Shown here in pieces: positions 33,056-45,475 of a stretch of 64,000 bases of DNA. A program made the position numbers and the translations under genes. The notes under the pieces were generated by a model that had not been told where the DNA came from, did no database searches, and worked only from the letters and a program-made list of their open reading frames with translations. Where the stretch lies: the NCBI GenBank assembly GCA_029204225.1, contig CM055107.1:44396044-44460043 (forward strand), given 5' to 3'. The stretch's first letter is position 1, and each line of letters begins with the position of its first letter. The stretch is from Diphasiastrum complanatum. Lineage: Eukaryota > Streptophyta > Lycopodiopsida > Lycopodiales > Lycopodiaceae.

Positions 33056-33710
33056 TGTGAAAAATACAGATCCTAAGTGGATCTAAACTCCAAGATCATT
33101 GGCTTGAATGCTTGCACTCCAAACTACATAAGCTAGGAATTGGCAACACATTCTATGCTACCTAGAATGCAAAGAACTTGATCAAAAAGCATTTATCACA
33201 AATGGAAACTTCCATAAACATCAAGTGCGGCCCAAAATAGCATTATACAGTCCATAATACATCAGCCTATCACTTTTGGAAAGCACCTAAGATCATACAC
33301 AATAGCTTGAAGACAATACACACAACAATGCTCTCAATGGAGGAAGAAACAATGACAATGATCTATTGATCTCAATGAAGCATACAAAAGGTTTCTCCAA
33401 CCTGTTCTCCACGACTTCCCTACTATTTATGGATGAGGAAGATGACTCTCTCTCCTCTCTCTAGAAGGTACTTGACCCTAGATATTCCCTATATAGGAAA
33501 AATAGCTAAAAATGGCTTATATGACCAAAATACATCAAAATGGTCTCATTTTGAAGGGTATGAAGTTTGACACTTCATCATACTGAAAAAATACAGTAAA
33601 TAAAAACATTGTGGCCTGGTTCACACGTGCAAAACTCCAGAACCAAAACTATTTACAATTTTAGCCAATTTAGGCCTCAAACTAGCTAGGAAATGTTGAC
33701 AATTTTCACA
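33056..33710 (-). repeat. C6 3' LTR
   Basis: Runs from TGTGAAAAATACAG to AATTTTCACA. The polypurine tract GAAGAGGGAG lies just inside. The pol stop codon TGA overlaps the first bases of this LTR on the minus strand. Confidence 0.96.
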
Positions 33711-35975
33711 CTCCCTCTTCAACATTGGATGCTAGTTTCAACATAGTCTTTGAGCACATTCCAAGATTAGATCTATGCATTAAATATAGGTCCTTTCCCA
33801 ATGGTTTGGTGAAGATATCAGCCACACACTCCTTTGAAGAGACATGTTGAAGCTCCACCTCTTTGGCAATGACTTGATCTCTCACAAAATGGTGAGCAAT
33901 CTCAATGTGCTTGCTCCTTGCATGAAAAACAGGATTGCTTGCCAAGCTTTGGGCTGAAAGGTTATCACAAAGTATGATTGGAGTCTTCTCTGGTTCCAGC
34001 AAGTGAAGATCCAATAACATCCTCTTGATCCAAAGAATCTCCTTGGTGCATGTTGTTAATGCCTTGTACTCGGCTTCGGTGGAAGATAGAGAGATAGTTG
34101 GTTGCTTCTTTGATAGCCATGAGACCACTCCATCTCCAAGATAGATTGCAAAGGCACTTGTTGACTTCCTATCCATTTGATCACCTGCAAAATCTGAATC
34201 TGAAAATCCACAAAGGTTAGGTGTAGTACCTCCATACAAGATGCCAAAATCTCTAGATCCCGAGATGTATCTAAGTACTCTCTTTCCTAGCTTCCAATGA
34301 GCCTCACTAGGATCTTGCATAAATTGACTTAGTTTACCAACCACAAAGATTAGATCAGGTCTTGTGATGGTTAACCATATAAGAGATCCTATTAGCTTTC
34401 TATAGAGAGTAATGTCCTTGAAGGATCTTTCATTACTTCTTGTAGTTAGCTTTACATTTGATTCCATAGGAGTAGAAACAACTTTACAATCTTCCATATG
34501 AAACCTTTTTAGAATAGAGTTAACATACTTTTCTTGACATATGAATGTAGATTTAGAAGTTCTAATAATCTCTATTCCTAAGATATAATGAAGTTTACCA
34601 AGATCTTGAATTTCAAACTCTCTTTTGAGTGCCATCTTGATTTCATCTATATCTAGATTGTTACCACCACTTAAGATAATGTCATCAACATAGATCAAAA
34701 GTAAAGTGATATCATTTTCATTCAATCTAAAGTAGAGAGAATGATCATACTCACTCATAACAAAGTTTTGAGAAAGTAAGAAGGAATTGAGCTTAGCATA
34801 CCAACTCCTTGGTGCTTGCTTTAGCCCATACAAACTCTTTTGGAGATAGCACACATGATTAGGCTCATCATGTGAAACATAGCCCTCGGGTTGCTCCATG
34901 TAAATATCTTCTTCAAGATCACCATTCAAGAAGGCATTAGTAACATCCATTTGCCACATATCCCAATCATAAAGAGTTGCAAGAGAGATTAGGATTCGAA
35001 TAGTTACCATCTTTGCCACGGGTGCAAAGGTCTCATCATAGTCAATACCATATTCTTGAGCATACCCCTTTGCCACCAACCTTGCCTTGTACTTGTTGAT
35101 TGATCCATCTTGATTTGTCTTGATCTTGAAGATCCACTTACAACCAATTGCCTTCTTGTCCTTTGGAAGCTTTACCAGCCTCCATGTGTTGCTTTTGATG
35201 AGTGCTTGATGCTCATGATCCATGGCTTGGATCCATTCCTTCTTTTGAATTGCTTCACCTACACAAGTTGGTTCATCAAAAGAGGTAAGAAAAGCAAAGT
35301 TAGAGTTGTCCACCACTTGCTTTCCTTTTTCATCATAGGTTAGCCTTGATGGCTTAGCCCTTTGCCTTTGAGTCTTCCTTGAAGTTTGCTTTGGAGTGGC
35401 ATCTCCATCTTCATCCAAGACATCTTGCACATCATGATGATTAGTAGGCACATCAACATCAACATCAACAACATTGGAAACATTCTCTTCATGAAAGATG
35501 ACATCCCTACTTATGACAACTTTCTTTGTAGAAGGAATGTACACTTTGTAAGCCTTGCTTACTTCACTATAGCCAACAAACACACCCTTCTTTGATGAAG
35601 GATCTTCTTTAGTTCTATCATCAAGTGTGATATTGACAAAACATGTACATCCAAAGATCCTACAATGCTTGACACTCGGCCTTCTACCATAAAGAACCTC
35701 ATGAGGAGTTTTACCATCCAAGGAAGCACTTGTCCATCTATTACATAGATAGTTAGCACATGCTAAAGCTTCCCCCCAAAAAGACTTAGCAAGATTAGCA
35801 TGTAGTCTCATTGCCTTGGCACATTCACAAAGGGTTCTATTCTTCCTCTCGGCCACTCCATTCTGTTGTGGAGTCCTAGGACTAGACATCTCCCTCTTAA
35901 TCCCATGTGCTATACAAAAGTCTTTGAACCTATTTGAGGTGTATTCCCCTCCATTATCAGATCTTAAGCCTTTTG
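33706..35975 (-). CDS. C6 pol: end of integrase, reverse transcriptase, RNase H
   Basis: One uninterrupted frame of about 750 codons downstream of the second frame break. It contains the end of the integrase core (GLRSDNGGEYTS, PQQNGVAERKNRT), the integrase C-terminal region (GVFVGYSEVSKAYKVY) and reverse transcriptase (CKWIFKIKTNQDGSINKYKA, VTNAFLNGDLEEDIYMEQPE, intact YVDD at 34681-34692). RNase H follows (SDSDFAGDQMDRKSTSAF, SLSSTEAEYKALT, ADIFTKPLGKDLY). The open frame continues upstream to 36279, but that part is out of register with pol. The stop lies in the LTR. All RT and RNase H catalytic blocks look intact. Confidence 0.92.
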
Positions 35976-36559
35976 ATCTTTGTATTGAATTGGTTTTCCA
36001 TTTCATTCTTGAACTTGACAAATGCAGCAAACACTTCATCCTTACTTTTAAGAAGATAGATCCAAGTATACCTACTAAAGTCATCAATGAAAGTTGCATA
36101 CATCTTTGCCCCACCATTGCTAGTTGTACTAGAAGAATGAATATCAGAATGCACAAGTTGAAAAGCTTCTTTAGATCTAGAAGTAGATCTAGAATAAGCA
36201 AGTCTATGAGATTTGGACAAGGCACAATGTTCACAAACACTATTGTTTGCAACAAGACTTTTAGGGAGACCAAGAACAAGCTCTTTCTTTGCCATTACCT
36301 CCAAAGATTTGAAGTTGGGATGGCCCAACCTCTTGTGCCAAACTTCTTGGTTTGTCAATTGCTCCCTAGCCATACATCCTTCATGATTAGAGATCACACA
36401 TGCATCAAGCTTGAAAAGTTTACCATGCCTCCTACCTTGAGCAATCAAGGATCCACATTTACTTATCAAACATGCATCTCCAATGAACTCCACATCAAGT
36501 CCTTTGTCAATCATTTGACTTACACTAAGCAAATTCTTAGTGATTGAAGGAATGTACAA
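35957..36559 (-). CDS. C6 pol middle segment: protease end and integrase start
   Basis: About 200 codons in a third frame. It starts MYIPSITKNLLSVSQMIDKG (protease C-terminus), then the GAG-pre-integrase zinc region (WHKRLGHPNF, NSVCEHCALSKSHR), then the integrase core start (VHSDIHSSSTTSNGGAKMYA, FIDDFSRYTWIYLL). It lines up with gag-protease upstream and integrase downstream, and is separated from each by one single-base shift. Confidence 0.9.
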   Translation of the reverse strand: MYIPSITKNLLSVSQMIDKGLDVEFIGDACLISKCGSLIAQGRRHGKLFKLDACVISNHEGCMAREQLTNQEVWHKRLGHPNFKSLEVMAKKELVLGLPKSLVANNSVCEHCALSKSHRLAYSRSTSRSKEAFQLVHSDIHSSSTTSNGGAKMYATFIDDFSRYTWIYLLKSKDEVFAAFVKFKNEMENQFNTKIKRLKI

Positions 36560-36562
36560 AAC

Positions 36563-37659
36563 ATTTTCAAGATTTGCTTTCTATTTGTTGAAAGGGAAAT
36601 AGGAATAGTGCCTATGCCTTTGATGTCACATTGACCATCATTTGCAGTGTAGATGATGTTACCTTCTCCCTCATAAGACAATAAGGATGTAAAGTATTCC
36701 TTATGTCTTGTCATGTGAGATGAGGCTCCACTATCAATCCACCAAGGATCATTATCATCTATGTTGGCTAACAAACTTGAAGTCATAATAAGTGATTCAC
36801 ATGTGTTATGTTCTTCCTCATCTATTGTAAGATTTCCTTGCCTCTCTCCTTGCTCTCTTTTCTTCTTATAACATTCATTTGCAAAATGACCTTTTATCCC
36901 ACAATAAAAGCACTTGAACTTTGACTTATTGTTCTTAGTAGAAGAGGAAGAGGAAGAGTGATCATCATGATCAAAGTTACCACCTTTGGACCATTTCCCT
37001 TTGCCTTTACCTTTGCCCTTGAATTTGCCTTTTGTGAAGAAAGCCTCTTCACCTCCACCTTGCAAGGATGCACCATCAAGCTTTGATTGCAACCTATGTT
37101 CTTCAGCCAATAAGATTTCTTGCAAGTCAACCACACTTGGCAAGACTCTTTGAATGGCAAAACTTTGCACAAGGTTAGCATGTTCATTTAGCAAACCATT
37201 CAACATAACTTGGACTATTTCACCATCTTTTATGTTCTCATCAATGCATGCTAAATCATCACTTAGGGACTTAACTCTCAAGATAAATGCATGAGCACTT
37301 TCACCCTCTCTTTGCCTACTAGAAAATATTTGTCTCCTTAGGGTCAATACCCTAGATGTGGACTTTGATTCAAAGAGCTTCTTTAAGGCATTCCATGCCT
37401 CACTTGCACTTTGACACTTTCCAACTTCCTTGAGAAGTTCATTTGTAACATTCATTTTAATGATATGAAGAGCCCTTTTGGCCTTCTTATCAAACCTTTG
37501 TTGCTCTTGAAGTGTGAGAGGTCTCTCTTCAATTTCTGCAACTATGTCCATGAGTTCATTCAACTCAAGTAAGGACTCCATCCTCACTTTCCAAGTAGAG
37601 TAGTTTGATGAACTCAACCTTTCACTAGACTCTAGCATGATCCCACCATTGGAAGCCAT
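36563..37659 (-). CDS. C6 gag and protease start
   Basis: Starts MASNGGIMLESSERLSSSNY. Residues 1-190 are the UBN2/gag region. A Lys/Gly-rich stretch (208-226) and a Ser run precede the zinc knuckle CFYCGIKGHFANEC (250-263). The aspartic protease motif is IDSGASSH (308-315). The frame is correct to about 36565, where one base is missing from an A run (minus strand); after that it reads about 14 wrong codons and stops at 36520. Gag should make the particle and the protease should process it. Confidence 0.92.
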
Positions 37660-38819
37660 GATTCTAATGTTTCTTCAACTTTTAGGTTCTGTCCTAAAGC
37701 ACTTAGCACTCACTTTTCTCTCAACAAATGATAGATAAAGAGATCTATGAAGATTTAGGACCCTAAAACACTTCTATCTTGAACCTAGATGGTTTCCAAG
37801 CATAGAAAGGAAGATTGAAACACATGCAACACTTTGCACACACTAAGAATGGATTACAAAATCAAACCAACCTGAACACACTCTTGCTTAAGCTCTCAAA
37901 CTTTCCAGCAAGTGACCAAATCAAGTTATGGTGTGAAGAGTTACTTGCATTCTTAGAAAATACCCAAAACTAGGATGCCAAGATTACCTAGTAATGAACA
38001 AACTTGATCAACATATGATCAACACACTAAGATATTGATTCAACCTGTAAAACCACATGTAAACCACACTTCTAAAAGTTTATAAACTCCAGCAAGTGAT
38101 AAATACAAGATTTAGAGGTGAATGAATGAGCACACTTAGTGAATCACAAGACTAGCTTCACTATCTTGTCAAATCTTGGTGTTTAGATGTAGATCTAAGA
38201 TCACTTCACATGAGAATGTTCCTCAACCTGTTAAGAACCTGAAAACACACTTGCATAATGGTTAACACCTTCCAGCAAATGCTCCAATCAAATTACATAA
38301 GGAGAGTTACTTACATGCTCAACAAAGTACACCAAAATTTATGCCAAAATTGATGACAATCTTTACAATATGCTCTTCACAATGGAGCTTACAATATGTT
38401 CACCCAAAAAAGGGGATCTTTCATCCAAATGGGAGCTTTGCTCAGCCTTTAGGAGAATTACAACTCACTCAAAAGAGCATTTGTCATCCACTTAAGGAGA
38501 AGTTTCATCCACTTAAGGAGAGTGTTCATCCAAGAATGGAGATTGTCAACAATAGGATTGAAAAGAACATTGTTAGTATTGAATATGCACAAGCCTCACA
38601 ATCACAAATGATTAGGTGTTATGATCTGATCCAAAATAGTTTCTTTTCAGCCTCTGATCTTCAATAGACCTGAAATATGCTTTTGATCCACAAGTTCAAC
38701 TCACAAAACAAAGGTTAGTAAGATTTGATCAACAAAGCAATGCAAAATCATGCTAGAACTTGATCAAACATCCAAATATCACCAAAAATGGAATACTTAC
38801 TGTAAATAGAAGCCAACCA
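37660..38819 (-). other. C6 5' leader
   Basis: About 1.16 kb between primer site and gag start with no long frame in the sense direction. It should hold packaging and dimerisation signals, but none can be pointed to from sequence alone. The length is unusual for copia, where leaders are often a few hundred bases or less. Confidence 0.7.
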
Positions 38820-38831
38820 GCTCTGATACCA
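38820..38831 (-). other. C6 primer-binding site
   Basis: TGGTATCAGAGC on the minus strand, abutting the LTR at 38832. Confidence 0.93.
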
Positions 38832-39486
38832 TGTGAAAAATACAGATCCTAAGTGGATCTAAACTCCAAGATCATTGGCTTGAATGCTTGCACTCCAAAC
38901 TACATAAGCTAGGAATTGGCAACACATTCTATGCTACCTAGAATGCAAAGAACTTGATCAAAAAGCATTTATCACAAATGGAAACTTCCATAAACATCAA
39001 GTGCGGCCCAAAATAGCATTATACAGTCCATAATACATCAGCCTATCACTTTTGGAAAGCACCTAAGATCATACACAATAGCTTGAAGACAATACACACA
39101 ACAATGCTCTCAATGGAGGAAGAAACAATGACAATGATCTATTGATCTCAATGAAGCATACAAAAGGTTTCTCCAACCTGTTCTCCACGACTTCCCTACT
39201 ATTTATGGATGAGGAAGATGACTCTCTCTCCTCTCTCTAGAAGGTACTTGACCCTAGATATTCCCTATATAGGAAAAATAGCTAAAAATGGCTTATATGA
39301 CCAAAATACATCAAAATGGTCTCATTTTGAAGGGTATGAAGTTTGACACTTCATCATACTGAAAAAATACAGTAAATAAAAACATTGTGGCCTGGTTCAC
39401 ACGTGCAAAACTCCAGAACCAAAACTATTTACAATTTTAGCCAATTTAGGCCTCAAACTAGCTAGGAAATGTTGACAATTTTCACA
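38832..39486 (-). repeat. C6 5' LTR
   Basis: 655 bases, matching 33056-33710 throughout as far as I can compare by eye. Contains TTCACACGTGCA near its right side. Confidence 0.96.
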
Positions 39487-39491
39487 TATAA

Positions 39492-41169
39492 TAACTAGTT
39501 TTGATAGATTTAATTTAATAGTGAAATTTCAAAAAAATTGCAAAGTACAAAGAAAGAATCAACAATTCTCCTAAAACAAGTTGCGAGCACCTCCCTCCAA
39601 CACATGTTGTCATCGAGAGAATCAAGAGGTCTCCATCAAACCCTAAGGGTTCCACTCCTTTTCCTTCATCTTGGCGGCTACAACTGCGATGGTTGCTCGA
39701 TTCTTCAACCCGATTGCATGCACATTCCTCTAGGACGCCTCCTCCATAGGAAAAGAATCGAATTATTGTTGTTTTGCTGCCCACATTCCTCTCTTGCTAT
39801 TATAGATCTACACTCTACCACGGCCATCAATGGAGCAAAATTTTAGTCATCCAAATGATCAACAAGAAAGCCATCAGTACGAGTTTCAAATTGGTTGCAT
39901 AAGAGGTAAACAAGGGTGTCTATCAACATTTTAATCGGATTTTGGGAGAAAATCTTTCTAATCCGATCTTGACAAAACGCTATGGTTCTCAAGCATGTAC
40001 ATGGTAAAGGGATTCGATTCCTTGGTACGATGCTATTTAAACCATTTAACTCTGGAGTTTTGGTACTCCCAGTAAATGGAGCTAAATCGTATTTTTTCGG
40101 TTTTCTCTTTTTCAAATCGGTGGAACATCTATTAGTTGGTTATTGTGGTTTTGATGATTTTGGTCATTAAAATTTAACAAACCGAAGCTTTTGATATAAC
40201 TTTAACGAAGTAATTTCTAAGCTAGTGAGTGAAAAGGGAGACCATTCCAATTTTATTAAAAAAAATCGAAACAATAGAAATTAATAAAAAATTGATTTCA
40301 TTTTCAGTTAAATCCTATGGTGAATTATATTCAAAAGATCAAACAAGTAGAGTTTTCATACTAGTAGATGATTTTTTGGTATCGATTATCCAGCCCAGGT
40401 ATAGGATAGAAATGAAATTGTTTTAGACTTTTTCCTATAGTAATCAATTTTAAACATTTACTAATGTCGTTATATCTTCTTGATACTTAGCTGAAAGATT
40501 TTCAGAGAACTGAAAATTCTAAAGAGGGAAGAAGAGTGGACATCAGTGGTAGTAAGTGTGATCAGGAAATGTATTTTGCAGTTAGGATTTTGGTAATCCC
40601 AGTAAGAATTGCTTAATACTAGATATTAATTTCTTGGGTTAAATTCATTTAGTTGAATCAATAGCTAATATTTTTGTGACCATTGAGTTATCCGCAGTTT
40701 TGGATGTCAATTGTGATGTTAGAAGATGAATCAGATATGTGGATTGCTTTGAATCTGTTAGTTGACAGAAGCTTGTCCCTAGATTTGATGCATCAGTAGA
40801 GTTTCGAGGCTTAACACTAATTTGGAAGGATCAAGATATAATGTAGACCATGTTAATTCTTCTGTTTAAGCATAGAATCAGATGTGGATTTGAAGTATCC
40901 ATTTGATAGGCATGTCAATCATCTAAATGAATGGATTCTCCAGTTTTTGAAAACAAATGATAATATCCTATATGGATTATAAGATAGATAGATGATCAAC
41001 GGATCTCTAGAATATCAAGTAAGGCGGTTAAGGGTTTTTCTGGAAGGAAAAACTGATGGTATGGGACATTTGTAATTTTGGAAAGGAAATTCTAGGACTG
41101 TAAAGATCTGATGATCGATGGTGTGTTTTAGTACCTAGTCGCGATATGGGAAAAAGAAAACCATTCGAT
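39492..41169. other. No clear gene; degenerate coding-like stretches
   Basis: 39982-40170 and 40229-40426 (plus) are small open frames (for example HGKGIRFLGTMLFKPFNSG and FSVKSYGELYSKDQ) that read like parts of one decayed protein, possibly a retroelement gag, but no family can be named. They lead directly into R1 copy 3. Confidence 0.4.
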
Positions 41170-42200
41170 AAAATGTGGGGTATTTTGGATAATTTTGAGG
41201 TTTAATCTAGATCCCAATGTGCTATCTCATTATTTACAAAATCAGAGCCCCTCGAATCTATTTCTTGCTTCTTAATTAATCCTTTACTTCTTAGTAATTT
41301 TTTGAATATAAGACATCAGACTAGTTTATATGAATTCTTTCCAGAAAGTTATTTTTCTGAAAGACTATTATGTCATATAAGTTACTACTTGTGGAAATGG
41401 ACTTGCAATTCAGATAAACTCTAAGGTTAAAGTGTTTCAATTTCTTAAATCTAGAATATTTCTGTTGCATAAATAGGTTTCAATGGAGTGATTGTACTCT
41501 TACTCGAGTTGTTTTTAATTGAAGGAAAAGTCCTGGTTGTAGTAGAGTGAATCCTTTAGTGAAAGCATGTATTACTCACTTTTTTTGGATTTAAATATTT
41601 TCATATAGCATCTTTCGAGTTAACTTTTATTGAAATTTATTATTTTTTTAAAAGGAGAGGTGAAGTGGTGGGATAAAATTCTATTTGGAAATCTGTGGGT
41701 TGCATAGTTTTTAGAAGAAAACCAATTGTGGTATAGAAATGAGATTTGGTCTGAAAGTGATTTCAGATAGATTTAGAGTAAGATACCTAATTGGAACTTT
41801 TTGAATAAGAGAAATTCTCTAGGAATTGTGTGGACAATCTGGAACTAGAATAGGTTTGGATTTTGAATCATTATTTATAATAGTACAGTGAAAGGTCAAA
41901 GATTACTAATTCCATTTTGGTTGCAATAGGAGTAAGTTTGATCAAGATTTAAGTCTGAGAGTTCTGTATTGGATCAACCTAATCTTAGTTGAGTACTAGA
42001 ATCAGAGAGAGGTTGATTGAGTGGAAGAAATTATGTAATTAGAGGTAAGTGGGATTGGAAAATTGTTGAGAGTAAATGTTATTGGTCTCAGAGACTTTCT
42101 GAATATGTTATTTACTTATGAGAAATAAAAAATATTTTGTAGTTGAGTTACAAGATCTCAGTGAGATATGTGAGTAACATATGTGGGTTCTCTTCCAGAT
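41170..42200 (+). repeat. R1 repeat, copy 3
   Basis: The block GGTATTTTGG...ATCTCATTA.TTACAAAAT...CTTGAATCTATTTCT matches the reverse complement of 12040-12140. The block GGAAAAGTCCTG matches base 218 onward of copy 1. The block AGTTACAAGATCTCAGTGAG followed by TAACATATG matches 810-845. It covers the sum of copies 1 and 2, so it may be the most complete copy. Confidence 0.65.
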
Positions 42201-42556
42201 AAAAATATGTTTATGTATTGGGTCATAGTGAGATTATTCACATATGTGCACAATTAATCTTGTATGAATCTATTGTGTATTCCTAGTTACTAGGGTTATT
42301 TGGTGCACTTAACCTAGTTGGTGAACATAGACATATGATCAAGTATTGTTTTGATAGATACTTGCAGAGTTAACAAATCTTTATATAGAAGATTTAGGGA
42401 TTAACTTATAAATGATTTGGGTAAGGACCTAAATGTGGTGTCATACTAGTATAATTGAATTCTTCACCTAAACATTTGAGATTTTTGAATCATTAGCAAT
42501 TAACTTGAGTACTTGATTACTCCTGGATGAAGTAAATTGGTAAAATGATCAGTGTG
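42201..42556. other. No gene recognised
   Basis: AT-rich sequence between R1 copy 3 and the truncated LTR of C7; nothing supportable. Confidence 0.5.
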
Positions 42557-44934
42557 GGGTGCATCACTCATCAACCTAAACTTGACATGTGTAAGCAACC
42601 TAACTATCTCAAGTTACATCACAATTAAATTTTGGCCTAATCATGACAAAACATGTGTACTTGACCATTTGACCTCTAAAACCAAAATTGGCCCTATCAC
42701 CTAGTGACACCAAGATGCTTGACTAGCAATCTTTATGAACTCCTAAAGTCAACATTATAAACTATTTCTAACTATTTTACACATGTGGAAACATGCTCCA
42801 CACATATGAAATGTACTCGCAAACATAAAATCATAAAATAACCAAGATAGATTTTTGACCATTTTTCTCACACTCCTTTGGTATTCATATGAAGTAAAAA
42901 ACCATCAAAAGGATCCATCATAGGAGCACCTCACTATATCCATGATAAGATTTCTTTGGTAGAAATCATTTGCCAACACCTTTGAAGAGCATTCCACCAA
43001 TTTGCCACTATATCCATGTGCTTCCTCCATGCTTGATGATGACCTTTGATTTGAAAGTAAAACTTGCATGAATATGGCTGCACCATGATGAAAATCAGAG
43101 GCCTCTATGCCTCATAAAGATCACAAAGATCATAGAGATCAAGATCATAAGATGAACAAAAGTGTTGATCATCAAGATTAAGCATTCTAGCTTGACTAGT
43201 CCATATAATATGAACTTTATCCATGATGGATCTCAACTTGAGATAAAATACAATCTTGATCTTATTGAGGCTAAACACTTGCTCAAGGATGTAAGTTTCC
43301 TTCAAGGATGATTCACTTAATCTCAAAAGAAGTTTACAAAATGCCTCAAACCATGTAAAGACATGATTTTTCAAACTATGAGCAACAAGCTCATTCTTGC
43401 TCTCAATAGATCCAAGATGATTTAGACAATAAAATGTTGCTTCTCTCTCACTATTTATAGGATCCTTGAAAGGTGTACTACCAAATCCTATGCCAGATCT
43501 TGCAACAAAATGTGAGATGGATCTCACTAGTTCTACCAATCTCTCTCAAACTATCAACCTCTCATCAATTGATGGAGTATAGACAAAGTTTGTGTCAAAC
43601 TATCTTTGGCATGTGTGAAACACTCCAAGAATCCACAAATCACTCAAATAAAAGTCAATTTTATCAAAGAAAGTGGCTATGACCTCAAAACGATGACTAG
43701 ATCTCAAATGGATGACATTGGCAAGCCTATTATTGAATTTTTTGGTAAAACTAGCAAGATATGATCAAACCAAATGTGTCCACATAGGTCTAGGTGCCCT
43801 ACCTAACCCTCTTCAAAAGCTTATAATTTTTTATTGGCTCTATAAAATGGATTGGAACAAATTTCTACAAAAACTAGACAAAACTAGCTTTCAAACAAGC
43901 TATCTAGCACTAAATTGGGATCTAACTTGGAGGAGAACTTTCCAAATGAATTTGGCTATACTTCACACTGCCTAAGCACTGAATTCCATATAGTACTCGA
44001 AATGATTCGATCATTATGATAATGAACCCTCTTAATCCAAATTTGCTTAAGATAGCATGGGAGATGCAATCAACACTCTCTAGATCTTGATTTTCATGAA
44101 AATTTTGAAACTATGGATGATAGATGAATCGAAAGCTTAGGTAGTCTCTGATACCATGTGAAAATTCACACGTGGGAATGTCCTAATGTGTGAAATTGAT
44201 CTCCTAAGCTTGGCTCATGCTCTATAGATCACCTATTGATTGAAATCCAAGATAATGACAAGATCTAAGGCAAAAAGACCATTCTACATGCATTCATTCA
44301 TTACCAAAAGGTGTTTCACATGTGTGAAAGACTTCATGAAATAAACTAAGTCCCAACAAGATCCTCTCCTCGAGTAGGGAGAGAAAATACCACTTTTGGG
44401 CTCATCTAGGGAGGGAAGGCAATACAAGGAAAATTGGCAAATCTCCCAATTGACTCAAAAACTCATAGATCTCTCATACATTAATGAAGGGAATGAGAGT
44501 ACATATAGAAACTCGAAGAGATCCATGCTTGATTCTTATTGGACCCCTTACTTTTGATTGGACCCTTCCTATAAATCTCTCTCTTATGATTGGACCCTTT
44601 GACTTTTGCCACCACATAGGGTGCATCACTCATCAAACCTAAATTTGACATGTGTAAGCAACCTAACTAGCTCAAGTTAAATCACGATTGAAGTTTGGCC
44701 TAATCATGACAAAACATGTGTACTTGACCATTTGACCTCTAAAGCCAAAGTTGGCCCTATCACCTAGTGACACCAAGATGCTTGACTAGAAATCTTTATG
44801 ATACCCCTAAAGTCAACATCATAAACTATTTCTAACTAGTTTACACATGTGGAAACATGCTCCACACATGTGAAATGTAATCACAAACATAAAATCATAA
44901 AATAACCAAGATATATTTTAGACAATTTTTTACA
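42557..44934 (-). mobile_element. Copia element C7, truncated and non-coding
   Basis: The right (5') LTR is 44157-44934 (TGTGAAAATTCACACG to TTTTTTACA). A degenerate primer site TGGTATCAGAGAC lies beside it. The left LTR keeps only its last 316 bases (42557-42872), matching 44619-44934. The 1.3 kb interior has no gag or pol core; it holds only a minus-strand frame at 43105-43539 (with KLLLRLSESSLKETYILE) that also occurs in C8 at 56275-56805. It is a non-autonomous relative of C8 and older, as its LTR pieces differ at many sites. Confidence 0.8.
43105..43539 (-). pseudogene. Shared non-gag/pol segment of C7 and C8
   Basis: A 144-codon frame in C7 whose peptide (LLLRLSES, TYILE, LRSIMD, TSQAR, SYDLDL) is paralleled in C8 (56275-56805). 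It matches no copia domain. It sits near the 3' LTR in both elements, so it is a conserved part of these non-autonomous elements, coding or not. Confidence 0.55.
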
Positions 44935-45224
44935 AAAATTGTCAAATAGGAGATCTTACATTACGAACACAAATTTTTCTAGCACATACCCAACATCTTC
45001 TACAAAGCAATCAAAATATTGATACATAAAGTACCAACATCGATATGGATACGCTTGTGAAAATGTGCAATGAAACACCATCCAACATTGACTGTACAAA
45101 TCGTATCTCAAGACACAAACATAGAACAAATATTGCATTCAGAAAATAGGATATCAAGACTTTCCAAACATTCAAATGTCTCTAGATTACAAACAAGACC
45201 CACAACTACACATATGGGTGTTTT

Positions 45225-45475
45225 GCCACGCGACGCTGTCACGTGAACCTGATACTTAATCAAAATTTTGACATTCTCTTTGCGTGGCTCTACTACGTGT
45301 GGTACATCCACGCTAAAAATTCTTCGGGGACCCTACCGGTCAAATCCAGGCTAGAAGTGGGTCCGGCATTGATTTTTTTTTCTCGTGGCATTGCCACAAA
45401 AAAAAATATACCAAAATTCAAAAAAACGGGCGCCAACATTGCTCGGCATGGTAAAGCCATGCGTGGAAGTGCCAC
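45225..45475. repeat. Cluster of GCCACGCG / TGGCATTGCCAC motifs (CACTA subterminal-like)
   Basis: Short inverted motifs: TTGCCACGCG (45223), GCGTGGC (45282), TCCACGC (45307), GTGGCATTGCCAC (45385), GGCATGGTAAAGCCATGC (45444) and GTGCCACAC (45469). The same vocabulary appears at 54400-54470, on the other side of the TNP2/SET block. Subterminal arrays of short repeats flank CACTA elements, so this may mark the 3' end of the block. No CACTA terminal motif was found. Confidence 0.6.

Larger units (their letters stand above)
33051..39491 (-). mobile_element. Ty1/copia element C6, full length and very young
   Basis: Two 655-base LTRs (33056-33710 and 38832-39486) appear identical base for base, and both flanks carry the perfect duplication TATAA (33051-33055, 39487-39491). 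The internal part has a long leader, gag, protease, integrase, reverse transcriptase and RNase H in the standard copia order. Identical LTRs mean insertion very recently. The coding chain is nonetheless broken by two single-base shifts (near 36564-36567 and 35961-35970). It inserted just beyond the C5 relic. Confidence 0.96.

Noticed and set aside
4951-38831. TGGTATCAGAGCC-type sites as possible tRNA genes
   Set aside because: They are primer-binding sites complementary to tRNA ends; no cloverleaf or A/B boxes surround them.
39538-39846. Plus-strand frame of 102 codons after C6
   Set aside because: No recognisable motif, splice context or neighbour; left as unassigned sequence.
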